Shown piece by piece: positions 23,995 through 32,600 of a stretch of DNA of 35,249 bases. The DNA comes from an uncultured Acidobacteriota bacterium (lineage in GTDB: Bacteria > Acidobacteriota > Polarisedimenticolia > Polarisedimenticolales > Polarisedimenticolaceae). The notes beneath the pieces were generated by a model. That model did not search any database. It saw only the letters and a list, made by a program, of their open reading frames with translations, and was not told where the DNA came from. Both the position numbers and the translations under genes were made by a program. Numbering within the stretch: position 1 is the first letter of the stretch; each line of letters begins with the position of its first letter. The stretch lies in assembly GCA_945787955.1 (NCBI GenBank), contig CALZKF010000006.1:1-35249 (forward strand). The letters run 5' to 3'.

Positions 23995-25125
23995 ATGTTC
24001 AAACACATTTCCGTTCTCCTGATCCTGCTCGCCCTGGCAGGCGGCGTGGTCCAGGCCGACTTCCTGGCTTACGCGGTCACCAAGAAGGATGGCGAGGTTC
24101 CGCTCCCTGAAGACCCCGGGGCGATCGTCAAGAAGAACGCCAAGAAACTGGTCGGAGTGCGCTGGGGTGATTATGCCGGCAAAAAAATCCGTGTCGGCGT
24201 CATGGAGGCGGACAACCAGTCCGGCGCCGGTTCGTACCATTACAGCGGACCAGGCGGCGAGGCTCATTACGAAGGCGGATACGAGCAGGTGCCGATCAAC
24301 GGCATCGACGCCCTGCTCACCGACGTCCTGACCAAGACCGGCCGGTTCCGGGTCCTGACCCGGACCGAGCTGAACGAAGTCCTGGACGAACAGGACCTGG
24401 GAGATTCGGGCCGGGTGGCCAAACCGTCCGCCGCCAAGATCGGCCAGGTCCTGGGCGCCGAATACCTCATCCAGGTCGTGGTCAACAGCTATGAGGCCAA
24501 CGTCGGCGGCAAGAAAGGCGGCCTGGGCGGCGTCAGTCGCAAACTCAGGGCGTTCGGAGGGATCAAGGGCGGCAAGAACAAGTCGTACGTCCAACTGACA
24601 TTCAAACTGATTGACGCCGAAACCACCGAGATCCTGGCCAGCCAGGTGGTGGAAGGGACGATCACCGAAATGAGTATGGACCTGTCCGGCATGGGCTGGG
24701 GCGCCGGCGGCGCCCTGGGCGGCTTCCTGGGCGGGTACGCCAAGACCCCGATCGGACAGGCTGTAATGGCCACCATCAACGTCGGCGTCTTTGAGCTCGT
24801 GAAACAGCTCGGGAACCTGCCGATGACCGGATCGGTGGTCAAGATCGAGGACGGCCGGGTCATCATCAACCTGGGGGACGGCGCCGTTGAATCGGGAGAT
24901 GAACTCAGGGCGGTCTCCCAGGGCGAAGATTTCGTCGATCCTGAAACCGGCCTGTCCCTGGGCGCCGAAGAAGAAGAGATCGGCACCCTCAAGGTCACCG
25001 AGGTCAAGGAGAAGTACTGCTACGCCGTGCCGGTCGGATTCGAAACCTCGCGGCTCTCCCGGGGGGACAAGGTCCGATCCACCAAGGCTGCGGCGCCCCT
25101 GGAGTACGGCCCGGACTGGAACTGA
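23995..25125 (+). CDS. CsgG-like secreted protein
   Basis: The 376-residue protein has a signal peptide (cleavage likely after VVQA, residue 22) and a CsgG-type domain: KKIRVGVMEADNQSG, INGIDALLTDVLTKTGRFRV, LTRTELNEVLDEQDLG, AKIGQVLGAEYLIQVVVNSY, VQLTFKLIDAETTEILA. CsgG itself is an outer-membrane pore for curli subunits. Here there is no lipobox Cys after the signal peptide and no curli genes are near, so a curli role is not supported. A second, C-terminal part (TGSVVKIEDGRVIINLGDGAVESGDELRA, then DPETGLSLGAEEEEIGTLKVTEV) resembles the small beta-domain found after CsgG or FlgT-like proteins. A glycine-rich hydrophobic segment (about residues 230-255) may insert into membrane. CGGAGGG precedes the ATG. 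Direct neighbours are a DUF4097-like gene downstream and the VOR operon upstream. Confidence 0.82.
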   Translation: MFKHISVLLILLALAGGVVQADFLAYAVTKKDGEVPLPEDPGAIVKKNAKKLVGVRWGDYAGKKIRVGVMEADNQSGAGSYHYSGPGGEAHYEGGYEQVPINGIDALLTDVLTKTGRFRVLTRTELNEVLDEQDLGDSGRVAKPSAAKIGQVLGAEYLIQVVVNSYEANVGGKKGGLGGVSRKLRAFGGIKGGKNKSYVQLTFKLIDAETTEILASQVVEGTITEMSMDLSGMGWGAGGALGGFLGGYAKTPIGQAVMATINVGVFELVKQLGNLPMTGSVVKIEDGRVIINLGDGAVESGDELRAVSQGEDFVDPETGLSLGAEEEEIGTLKVTEVKEKYCYAVPVGFETSRLSRGDKVRSTKAAAPLEYGPDWN

Positions 25126-25213
25126 CGGCAAAGACCGCCGATTTCGATATCGTCATTGGCATCCGCCTCTCTCCCCGCCCTACGTTACAGGGAGGAATGA
25201 GGGAGGCACGACC

Positions 25214-26377
25214 ATGACGATCCGGACAGGTCCGAGACTTCTGATCACCGTTCTGACGACGTTGCTGTTGTCGTCAGGCGTCTTCGCACTGGATACGGCG
25301 GAAAAGAAACTGGAGCTGGAGTTCCCCGTCGACGACGGTGCCACACTGCGGATCGAAAACCTGCTGGGTAGCGTCGGGGTCCGCATGCTTCGGGAAGACG
25401 GGCCGGTGCGGGTCGAGGCCCGGATAGTCGCAGAAGCAAAATCGGAACAGGAAGCATCCGATCTGGTCGCCGCAGTGGATCTGCTCCAGAGTTCCGCCGG
25501 CAGTGTGCAAACCGTCCACGTCGCCTTCCCCCTGGATTCGGCGGAAGCGTTCCGCCCTCCCAAGGACGGCCTCAAGGGCATGTTCTCGCGCTGGTCCGCC
25601 GCCCTGATGCGGAACGGGAGTTCGGCGGTGGAGTATGAAGGCCGCAACGTCGGAATCAGCAAGGATCGCAAGGCAGCCGGGCTGGCGGTGCACCTCACCG
25701 TGCGGATCCCAGCCGACTTGTCCACATCGATCCGTCAGGGTATCGGTTCCATCGATGTCCGCTTCATCCGGGGGGATATCGACATCGACACCGACGGCGG
25801 CACGGTGGACGTGGTCTCCTGCTTCGGCAACCTGACCCTGTCCGCCGGCGAAGCCGACGTCCGGGTCGCCTCACTGCAGGGCGGGACACTGACGGTGGAT
25901 TCGGCCGGTGGCATGCTGGAACTGGACGGCATCCGGACCCGGACCGTGTCCCTCCGGAGCGAGGCCGGCGCCATCACCGGCTCCAAACTGGACGTGGGCG
26001 ATTTGACGGTGGAGACCGACGCAGGCAACGTCTCGTTCGTGGACCTGGTCCCGGTGACCATGGATATCAGCACAGGCTCCGGCGACGTGGACCTGGCTTT
26101 CCGGATCCGCAAGGCGACCGACGCGGTCATCCGTTCCGAATCCGGCGACGTGGTGCTGCGCATGAACGAGATGCTCAGCTTCGGCCTGACCGCCGAGACC
26201 AAGAAGGGCGAGGTCAAACTGCTGGGCATGGACCTGGAACTGCTGGAGCAGGACGGCCGGACGAGCCGCTACAAGGCCGGGAGCGGCGGTGTGAACGTGG
26301 CGGTCACCGCACCGGGCGGAGAACTGACGGTCCGCCCTTATGACGCCAAGCGCATCGACCTGATGTCACATCGCTAA
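25214..26377 (+). CDS. Second secreted DUF4097-like beta-strand protein
   Basis: The 387-residue protein has a signal peptide (cleavage likely after VFA, near residue 26), a first domain (LELEFPVDDGATLRIENLLG, VRVEARIVAE) and then a repetitive beta-strand body with turns such as GDIDIDTDGGTVDV, GEADVRVASLQGG, GDLTVETDAGNVSF, GSGDVDLAFR, ESGDVVLRMNE and KGEVKLLG. This is the DUF4097 pattern of a short strand after Gly-Asp, more irregular than in the protein at 13.0 kb, with Ser-Gly-Asp turns in place of Asp-Asp-Gly-Asp. Function unknown; an adhesin or scaffold at the cell surface is a guess. GGGAGG lies 8 bases before ATG 25214. Its stop overlaps the convergent corA stop by four bases. Confidence 0.8.
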   Translation: MTIRTGPRLLITVLTTLLLSSGVFALDTAEKKLELEFPVDDGATLRIENLLGSVGVRMLREDGPVRVEARIVAEAKSEQEASDLVAAVDLLQSSAGSVQTVHVAFPLDSAEAFRPPKDGLKGMFSRWSAALMRNGSSAVEYEGRNVGISKDRKAAGLAVHLTVRIPADLSTSIRQGIGSIDVRFIRGDIDIDTDGGTVDVVSCFGNLTLSAGEADVRVASLQGGTLTVDSAGGMLELDGIRTRTVSLRSEAGAITGSKLDVGDLTVETDAGNVSFVDLVPVTMDISTGSGDVDLAFRIRKATDAVIRSESGDVVLRMNEMLSFGLTAETKKGEVKLLGMDLELLEQDGRTSRYKAGSGGVNVAVTAPGGELTVRPYDAKRIDLMSHR

Positions 26378-27462
26378 CTGTCGTCGTCCGGTTCGGGCAA
26401 CCTCGACCCGATCCAGCCCAGGCGGCGGAAGTACAGCAGCATGCCGCCGGCCACCGTCAGCATCGCCAGCACCAGCACCGGATAGGACCACCACCAGTGC
26501 AGCTCCGGCATGTGGTCGAAGTTCATGCCGTACAGGCCGGCCATGAACGTCACCGGCACGAAAATGCTCATCAGGATGGTCAGGGTCTTCATAACCTCGT
26601 TCATACGGTTGCTGATCACCGTCAGGTAGGTGTTCATCAGCCCGTTGACGAACTCCCGGCTGGTCTCCACCGCTTCCGACGAACTGACGCAGTGGTCGTA
26701 GGTGTCCCGCAGATACAGCCGGGTGGTGGCGTCCAGGAAATCGTTTTCGTCCCGGACCAGGTGGTTTACCGCCTCGCGCTGGGGCGCCACCGCCCGGCGG
26801 ATCCGGATCAGCACGTTTTTCAACCGGTTCAGCTCTCGCAACGTTTTCGGAGACGGGTCAACCATGACCTGCTCTTCCATCTGCTCCAAACGGTCGGCCA
26901 CCGTCTCGATGACCGGGTAATAGGCGTCCACGATGGTGTCCAGGATGGCGTATCCCAGGTAACCGGAGCCGGCGGAACGGATGATCCCCCGGCCGGAGCG
27001 AAGCCGGGCCCGGACCGGCTCCAACACGTCACCTTCCCACTCCTGCAGGGTCAGGACGTAGTTCTTTCCCACCAGGATGCTGAACTGCTCGCTGTCGAGC
27101 TCGCAATTACCTTGGGCCTGGATCATCCGGGTGATGATCAGCAGGTTGTGCTCGTACGTCTCCGCCTTCGGCCGCGTCGGCACATGGACGACGTCTTCGA
27201 GGGCCAGGGGATGGATGGAGAACAGCCTCCCCAGGGTTTCCAGTGTGTGCAGGTCGCCCAACCCGTGGACATCGATCCAGGCGAACCCTTCAACAGGCAG
27301 GAGCGCCTGGAGCTCATCCACACCGGCAACCGCCTGCTCCTGGATCTCGGCCTCGGTGTAAGTCAGAAGCCTGATCTTCGGCTTCTCGGCTTCGGCGTCG
27401 ATAACCAGAGTGCCCGGCCGGGACCCGACCGGCGGTTTCGCGCGACGACGCATCAGACTCAT
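26374..27462 (-). CDS. corA: CorA-type magnesium/cobalt transporter
   Basis: The 362-residue protein is an inner-membrane divalent cation channel. It has a large cytosolic N-terminal domain (RLLTYTEAEIQ, FAWIDVHGLGDLHTLETLGRLF, IHPLALEDV, LLIITRMIQ), a long stalk helix, and two C-terminal membrane helices, TILMSIFVPVTFMAGLYG and YPVLVLAMLTVAGGMLLYF. The signature GMN motif is present as YGMNFDHMPEL between the helices. Length and layout are normal for CorA. I start it at ATG 27462, which overlaps the lapA stop (ATGA) on the minus strand, rather than at the far upstream ATG of the same open frame, because the N-terminus of the family fits and coupling explains the overlap. It is convergent with the DUF4097-like gene, overlapping by four bases. 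Confidence 0.95.
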   Translation of the reverse strand: MSLMRRRAKPPVGSRPGTLVIDAEAEKPKIRLLTYTEAEIQEQAVAGVDELQALLPVEGFAWIDVHGLGDLHTLETLGRLFSIHPLALEDVVHVPTRPKAETYEHNLLIITRMIQAQGNCELDSEQFSILVGKNYVLTLQEWEGDVLEPVRARLRSGRGIIRSAGSGYLGYAILDTIVDAYYPVIETVADRLEQMEEQVMVDPSPKTLRELNRLKNVLIRIRRAVAPQREAVNHLVRDENDFLDATTRLYLRDTYDHCVSSSEAVETSREFVNGLMNTYLTVISNRMNEVMKTLTILMSIFVPVTFMAGLYGMNFDHMPELHWWWSYPVLVLAMLTVAGGMLLYFRRLGWIGSRLPEPDDDS

Positions 27463-27674
27463 GATTGCCCCCGGTCCCTGGCAGCCAGAACCCGGGCGAC
27501 CAGGTAACCGCACACGAACCCGATCAGGGTGGTCAGCAGCACCAGGACGACCCGGGACATGCTGAAGTCCCACAGGAAGAACCGGACCGATACGACTTCG
27601 GTGTTCTGCAGCACCAGGACCAGGACCAGGATTCCCAGCAGGATCGCCACTACGAGGCGGGGCTTGATTTTCAT
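27459..27674 (-). CDS. lapA: LapA-domain (DUF1049) small membrane protein
   Basis: The 71-residue protein has two membrane helices (VVAILLGILVLVLVLQN and SRVVLVLLTTLIGFVCGYLV) and the family phrase QNTEVVSVRFFLWDFSMS between them, followed by a short basic tail, the typical LapA/YciS layout. In E. coli the family member works with LapB to control lipopolysaccharide synthesis; no LapB is encoded here, so only family membership is claimed. GAGGAGA lies 8 bases before ATG 27674; a GTG one codon earlier is an alternative. It is the first gene of a two-gene unit with corA on the minus strand and is divergent from the SLC13-type gene. Confidence 0.88.
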   Translation of the reverse strand: MKIKPRLVVAILLGILVLVLVLQNTEVVSVRFFLWDFSMSRVVLVLLTTLIGFVCGYLVARVLAARDRGQS

Positions 27675-27756
27675 CACGACATCTCCTCTCGACGGATTTT
27701 CTCACAGTACCTGCCGCAGATAATGCATACTTTTCATCTGCGGGCAACGGCTGCGG

Positions 27757-27766
27757 AAGGAGGTGA
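27757..27766 (+). promoter_or_regulatory. Ten-base perfect Shine-Dalgarno ahead of an AUC start
   Basis: AAGGAGGTGA is complementary to the canonical 3' end of 16S rRNA over all ten bases. It ends six bases before an ATC codon at 27773 that opens the conserved N-terminus of the SLC13-type protein. Its TGA is in frame with that gene, so the coding region cannot extend further upstream. A GATAAT at 27719-27724 is a possible -10 box upstream. Confidence 0.7.
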
Positions 27767-27772
27767 CCGGCC

Positions 27773-29221
27773 ATCCGGGAAAAGGCTTGGTACCAGCGGG
27801 CCGGGCTGTGGGCCGGCCCGATACTGGCGCTGATCATCCTGCTGTCACCCGCCCCCGAGGGGCTGTCTCCTGCCGGATGGCGCACCGCCGCCGCCGGACT
27901 CCTGATGGCGGTATGGTGGGCGACGGAGGCGCTGCCGGTGCCGGTGACCGCCCTGCTCCCCATCGCCCTGTTCCCCCTGCTCCAGGTCTCCGACGTCAAG
28001 GCGGCCACGGCGCCGTACGCCAACCCGACCATTTACCTGTTCCTGGGCGGCTTCCTGGTCGCCCTGGCGGTGCAGCGCTGCGGCCTGCATAAACGGATCG
28101 CCTTGACGGTGATCGTACTGTTCGGCGGCAGCGGCGCCTCCATGGTCGGCGGGTTCATGGTCGCCTCGGCGCTGGTCAGCATGTGGGTGACCAATACCTC
28201 CACCACCATGATGCTCCTGCCGATCGCCGTTTCGGTGGCTGCGGTGGTCGGCCAGACCCTGGGCGACAGTGAGGAAATTCAAAGCCGCTTCCCCAAGGCG
28301 CTGCTCCTGGGTGTGGCCTACGCCGCCACTATCGGCGGCATCGCCACCCTGGTAGGCACACCGCCCAACGCGTTGCTGGCCGGGTTCATGTCGGACAATT
28401 ACGGCGTCGAGATCGGGTTCGCCCAGTGGATGCTGGTCGGCGTGCCGCTGACGGTGATGCTGCTGCCGCTGTGCTGGTGGCTCCTGACGAAGCGTTTGTT
28501 TCGGGTGACGTTCACTACCAACCGGGAGACACGGGAGCACCTCACGCGGACCCGGGACGATCTGGGGCCGATGTCAGCATCGGAGCGCCGTGTGACGGTG
28601 GTGTTCATCATCCTGGCGATCTCCTGGATGAGCCGCCCGTTATTGATGATGATCCCCGGTCTTGCCGGACTGTCCGACACCGGCATCGCCATGGCTGCCG
28701 GCGTCCTTCTGTTTTTGGTCCCCACTGCAGGCTGGCGGTCAACCCGTCTGCTGGAATGGCGGGATACGAAGGAACTGCCCTGGGGCGTCCTGATCCTGTT
28801 CGGCGGCGGCCTGTCCCTGGCGGCAGCGGTTTCCAGTTCCGGTCTGGCCGCCTGGCTGGGTGAACAACTGACCGGCCTGAGGCTCACCAGCCTGGTTGTA
28901 CTGGTGGTGCTGATCACCACCCTGATCATCTACCTCACCGAGCTGACCTCCAACCTGGCGACCACGGCGACGTTCCTGCCGGTGGTGGCCGCCGTCGCAT
29001 CCCAGGCCGGTTACGACCCGATCGTCCTGTGCGCTCCGGTGGCGATCGCCGCCAGCTGCGCCTTCATGCTGCCGGTGGCGACGCCGCCCAACGCCGTGGT
29101 CTACAGTTCGGGATTGATGACCATCCCGGACATGATCCGGGCCGGCTTCTGGTTGAACGTCATCAGCATCGTGCTGGCGTCGCTGGTAGCGGTGCTGCTG
29201 GTGTCCCGGGTGTTGGTGTGA
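27773..29221 (+). CDS. SLC13/DASS-family sodium-dicarboxylate/sulfate symporter
   Basis: This 482-residue inner-membrane transporter has about eleven hydrophobic segments and both family signatures: a first hairpin motif MWVTNTSTTMMLLPIAVSV (SNT-like, TNT here) and a second TELTSNLATTATFLPVVAA, plus PEGLSPAGWRTAAAGLLMAV and WWATEALPVPVTALLPI near the N-terminus. The family imports succinate-like dicarboxylates, citrate or sulfate with sodium. The conserved N-terminal helix (WYQRAGLWAGPILALIILL) is encoded before the first ATG (27905), so initiation must be upstream. The only well-placed codon is ATC 27773, after a perfect Shine-Dalgarno and just downstream of an in-frame stop. The ATC may be a rare start or a base error for ATG. 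Substrate cannot be fixed; a dicarboxylate would suit the 2-oxoacid metabolism nearby. Confidence 0.9.
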   Translation: MREKAWYQRAGLWAGPILALIILLSPAPEGLSPAGWRTAAAGLLMAVWWATEALPVPVTALLPIALFPLLQVSDVKAATAPYANPTIYLFLGGFLVALAVQRCGLHKRIALTVIVLFGGSGASMVGGFMVASALVSMWVTNTSTTMMLLPIAVSVAAVVGQTLGDSEEIQSRFPKALLLGVAYAATIGGIATLVGTPPNALLAGFMSDNYGVEIGFAQWMLVGVPLTVMLLPLCWWLLTKRLFRVTFTTNRETREHLTRTRDDLGPMSASERRVTVVFIILAISWMSRPLLMMIPGLAGLSDTGIAMAAGVLLFLVPTAGWRSTRLLEWRDTKELPWGVLILFGGGLSLAAAVSSSGLAAWLGEQLTGLRLTSLVVLVVLITTLIIYLTELTSNLATTATFLPVVAAVASQAGYDPIVLCAPVAIAASCAFMLPVATPPNAVVYSSGLMTIPDMIRAGFWLNVISIVLASLVAVLLVSRVLV

Positions 29222-29622
29222 ACACTATTTTTCCAACATCCGAAACCGAATGACTTCAGCGGGTAGCAGATGGCATCGGAGTTTGATATTTGGAGGTTTG
29301 GCTTCCCAGGCGACAAGCAGCTCATAACCGGGAGAGATTGTCTTTACCGGCTATTTACTTGGCTTCCATCCGCATACTTTCGCTGAACACCACCAGTGTC
29401 CAATAATGTCGACTTAATCGACCGAGATTGTGGCACTGCTCCCACCGCGCCTTCCCGACAACCGCTGTATAAGTGATGGTGATGAACGCTGGAACGGGAC
29501 GATGCTCGCCCGATCAGCCCCGCAGCCTGCCGCTGTGCAGGCCGCAGCCGGATGATCCGCCGGCCCGTCCTGTCTCAGTTCAGGCACGAAGGTCGACCTG
29601 ATAATCGAGACTGGAGGCGGAC
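29222..29622. other. 401-base non-coding stretch with palindromes
   Basis: I find no convincing gene here. The first 210 bases are AT-richer than the surroundings; the rest is GC-rich. It contains GTCGA-cttaa-TCGAC (29408-29422), GCCTGC-cgctgt-GCAGGC (29525-29542), CGGAT-g-ATCCG close after it, and a perfect ten-base palindrome AGGTCGACCT (29590-29599) directly before GATAAT (29600-29605). The last pair, within 35 bases of the next start codon, could be an operator and -10 box of the large secreted-protein gene. A plus or minus reading frame through it has no family feature. Confidence 0.5.
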
Positions 29623-32600
29623 ATGAGAACGGCAGTAGCGGTACTGGCAATTCTGGTATTGGTCACAGGCGTCGCCCTGGGCGGGTCAGAGAACGGGCCG
29701 TCCGGTGAGGGCAAATACGTCGTCTGTCACTACCCCCCGGGCAATACCGGGAACCCCCAAACGATCCGGGTCGGAAGCCAGAAATCGGTTGACGCCCACC
29801 TGGCGCACGGGGACACCTTGGGCCCCTGCGCCGACGGCAAGAAGAAAGTCGCCCTGCTGTTCGTCGGCCACGGCGAGCCTGCCGCGAGAGAGGATGGCGA
29901 TGTGCCGATCACCCTGGCGGACGGCGAACCGTTCGGACCTTTCGCCGCCAGCCTGGGTGTGCCTCCAGGGTCCCAGTACACCGAGTGGGCCGCAGCGTAC
30001 GATGAGATCGCCACAGCGATGACCTACATTTTCCCCGACCTCAACGGGAACGGCGTCCCCCACGAGATGATGCTGGTGCCGGACGGCGATGTCCCCGGGT
30101 TCTTCAACTGGTTCGCCTTCCAGGCCAGCGTTTACGAGTACTACCAGGCCTGTGACAACTACAGCCCGCACAACGATGCTCTCCGAGTACACGTCGACAG
30201 CCTCGACATCGAGGTCTGCGGCGCCGAGGTCGATCTGTACCTGGCCTACCTGGACGCCGTCCCCCGGATCCGGGACGTGGTCTGGGAGATCGCCCGAAGC
30301 GGCCCGTACCAGGAACTGGTGGTGGTGCCGATGCTGATGGCCGACTCGACCCATACCCAGGAGGTCGCCGAACTGGTCGAAGAGTCCGAACACCTGATCC
30401 CGGGCATGGAAGTGGTGGTCGGCGAACCGTTCTTCGAGATCCCTTTCATGAAGCGAAGGTTGCGCAACGCGGTGGTCGGCATGGCGGAGTACGTCCGCAC
30501 CGCCATCCCTGCCGACGTCATCGACTACCACATCGGCGTGGTGCTGGCGTCTCACGGATCGCCGTACGTGCCGCCGTTCGCCGAATTCGGCTGGCAGGAG
30601 GGCGAGATCTACTCCAGCCTGATCCCCTCGGAAGACGCCTTCCACGAGGAGATCCAGCACATGCTGCCCTGGATGGTGCGTACGGGCCGCATGAACTACT
30701 CGGAGCCGTCCATCGAAGACGCCCTGGCGGCATTCGAAGCCGACGGGTACAAGCACGTCATGGTGGTGCCGTCGGCGTTCCCGACCGCCACCATCCACAC
30801 CATGTGGCACGTCGCAGTGCCTGCCATCGGGCGTGCGGTCCTGCCCCAGGAGGGCCTCGTCAGCCACACCCGGTCTTCCGGCATGACGGTGTACTACTCG
30901 GCGGAAGGCCTTGCGGATGTCGAACCCGGGCGCACCCAGTTCCGGGACGGCCTCGATTTCGTCGGCAAGACCGCGGTGATGGAAGCACTCCAGGAGTGCG
31001 GCAGCGACGGGATCGGAGCGCCGTACGTGCCCTGCCCTGCAGGGAACCTCTGTGTGACGGTGTCGGCCGACGAACTCACCGGGGACGGGCTGCAGTTCAT
31101 GCTGTACGAAACCACCGCAGCCGACTGGCCGCAGGCTTTCGAGTCGCTGCCGGCGCCTGGCTGGGTCGTGCTGCAGCCGCCGGCCATACCGGAGAGCTTC
31201 CCGGCCCGGCTGCTGATCCCTCTGGACGACAACCTTTTGCCGGTGGCCGGCGGAACCCTGGAAGGCGCACGGTTGGGGCTTGCCATCGCCTCGACCTCCG
31301 GTTCGGCGGTGGAGCCGACCGACGCCCGCGGGTTCTCCGGCACTACCGTGGTCCATGATGGCGACGGCAGCCTGAACTTCGGTACCGTCCACGTGGCGGC
31401 CCCCCAGGAGGGCGGCATCTGCCTGCCCGGCGAGATCTGTGTCACGGTAACCGCACAGGCTGTCACCGGCCCCGACCTGAAGCTGCTGCTGTACGAAGCC
31501 GATGAAGAGGGCTGGCCCCAGCAGTTCCTAAGTCTGCCGACACCAAGCTGGGTGGTGACCGAGTCTCCGCCGGTGCCGGACAACTGGCCGATCCACATCC
31601 GGATACCGATGGCCGAGAACCTGTTCGCCATCTCCAGCGAGCCGCTGGAGGGGGCGCGGCTGGGGCTGGCGGTGGTCACCGGAGTAGCCTCCACTTTCAT
31701 CGTGGAGCCGACAGACGCCCGGGGGTTCTCCGCCTCGACCCTGGTATATGAAACCGGTGCGATCATGGAATACGGCGATGTCGAACTGCGGGTCCCCCTG
31801 GGCGATCCGTGCGACCTGAACCCGTTCCACGTCAGCTGTCTCACCGGCCCGCTGTTCTGGCAGGAGCACCTGCTGGGAGACACGGGATTCGTCCCCGGGG
31901 CGATCTACCTGGATGTCGCCGACGTGGACGGCGACGGTGTCAACGATATCGTCATGGTCGGTGAGCCCCACTTCGAAGATCCGGACCTGCCTCTGGATGT
32001 ACTGAAGCTGGGTGTGTACTACCTCAACGAAGACTTCTCGGTCCGGGAGACGGAGATCATCGACCAGTGGTCCGAGGCGGACCCGTTGTTCTACAGCCCC
32101 TGGGGGGTCAACGTCATCGATCACGCCGGCGAGCCGATGATCATCGTCGGAACCAACATACCCGAGCTGGCTCCTCTGGAAGACGGCAGCGGCGCCGTAC
32201 TGTCCTATCGTCTGGAAGAAGGGGTGTGGCAGCGTTCAATCGTGATGGAAAACCCGGATCCGACGGTGACGAACTACAACGCCATGATCGTCGTGACCTC
32301 GGATATGGACGGTGACGGCGACGAGGACCTGGCCCTCAGCGGCGCTTTCGGCTCGTCCTCCGTCGGCAACTGGATGGAGAACACCGGCGTTGCCGCCGAC
32401 CCGTGGGTCCCCCATCTCCACGACATGGCGCCTGGGACCGACCCGTACATCCGGGGAACCCTGGCGTACAAGAGCACCGACCTGAACGGTGACGGTTACC
32501 CGGAGGTCGTCTACAACGCCATGTTCGACATCGCCAACACCGATCCGCCCCGCTACCGCGGCGAGATCTGGCTCGGCGTCAACCCGGGTCCCCAGGGCTG

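Noticed and set aside
23995-25125. CsgG-like gene as part of a curli operon
   Set aside because: No CsgA, B, E or F-like genes nearby and no lipobox Cys.
23041-25131. 696-residue minus-strand frame opposite the ferredoxin, rubrerythrin and CsgG-like genes
   Set aside because: Shadow frame in GC-rich DNA; three good plus-strand genes explain the region.
29370-29430. Insertion sequence end suspected around GTGTCCAATAATGTCGAC
   Set aside because: No transposase fragment, matching opposite end or target duplication seen.
29686-31392. 568-residue minus-strand frame opposite the large secreted protein
   Set aside because: Antisense of a repetitive, Asp/Gly-rich gene; no motif on the minus strand.
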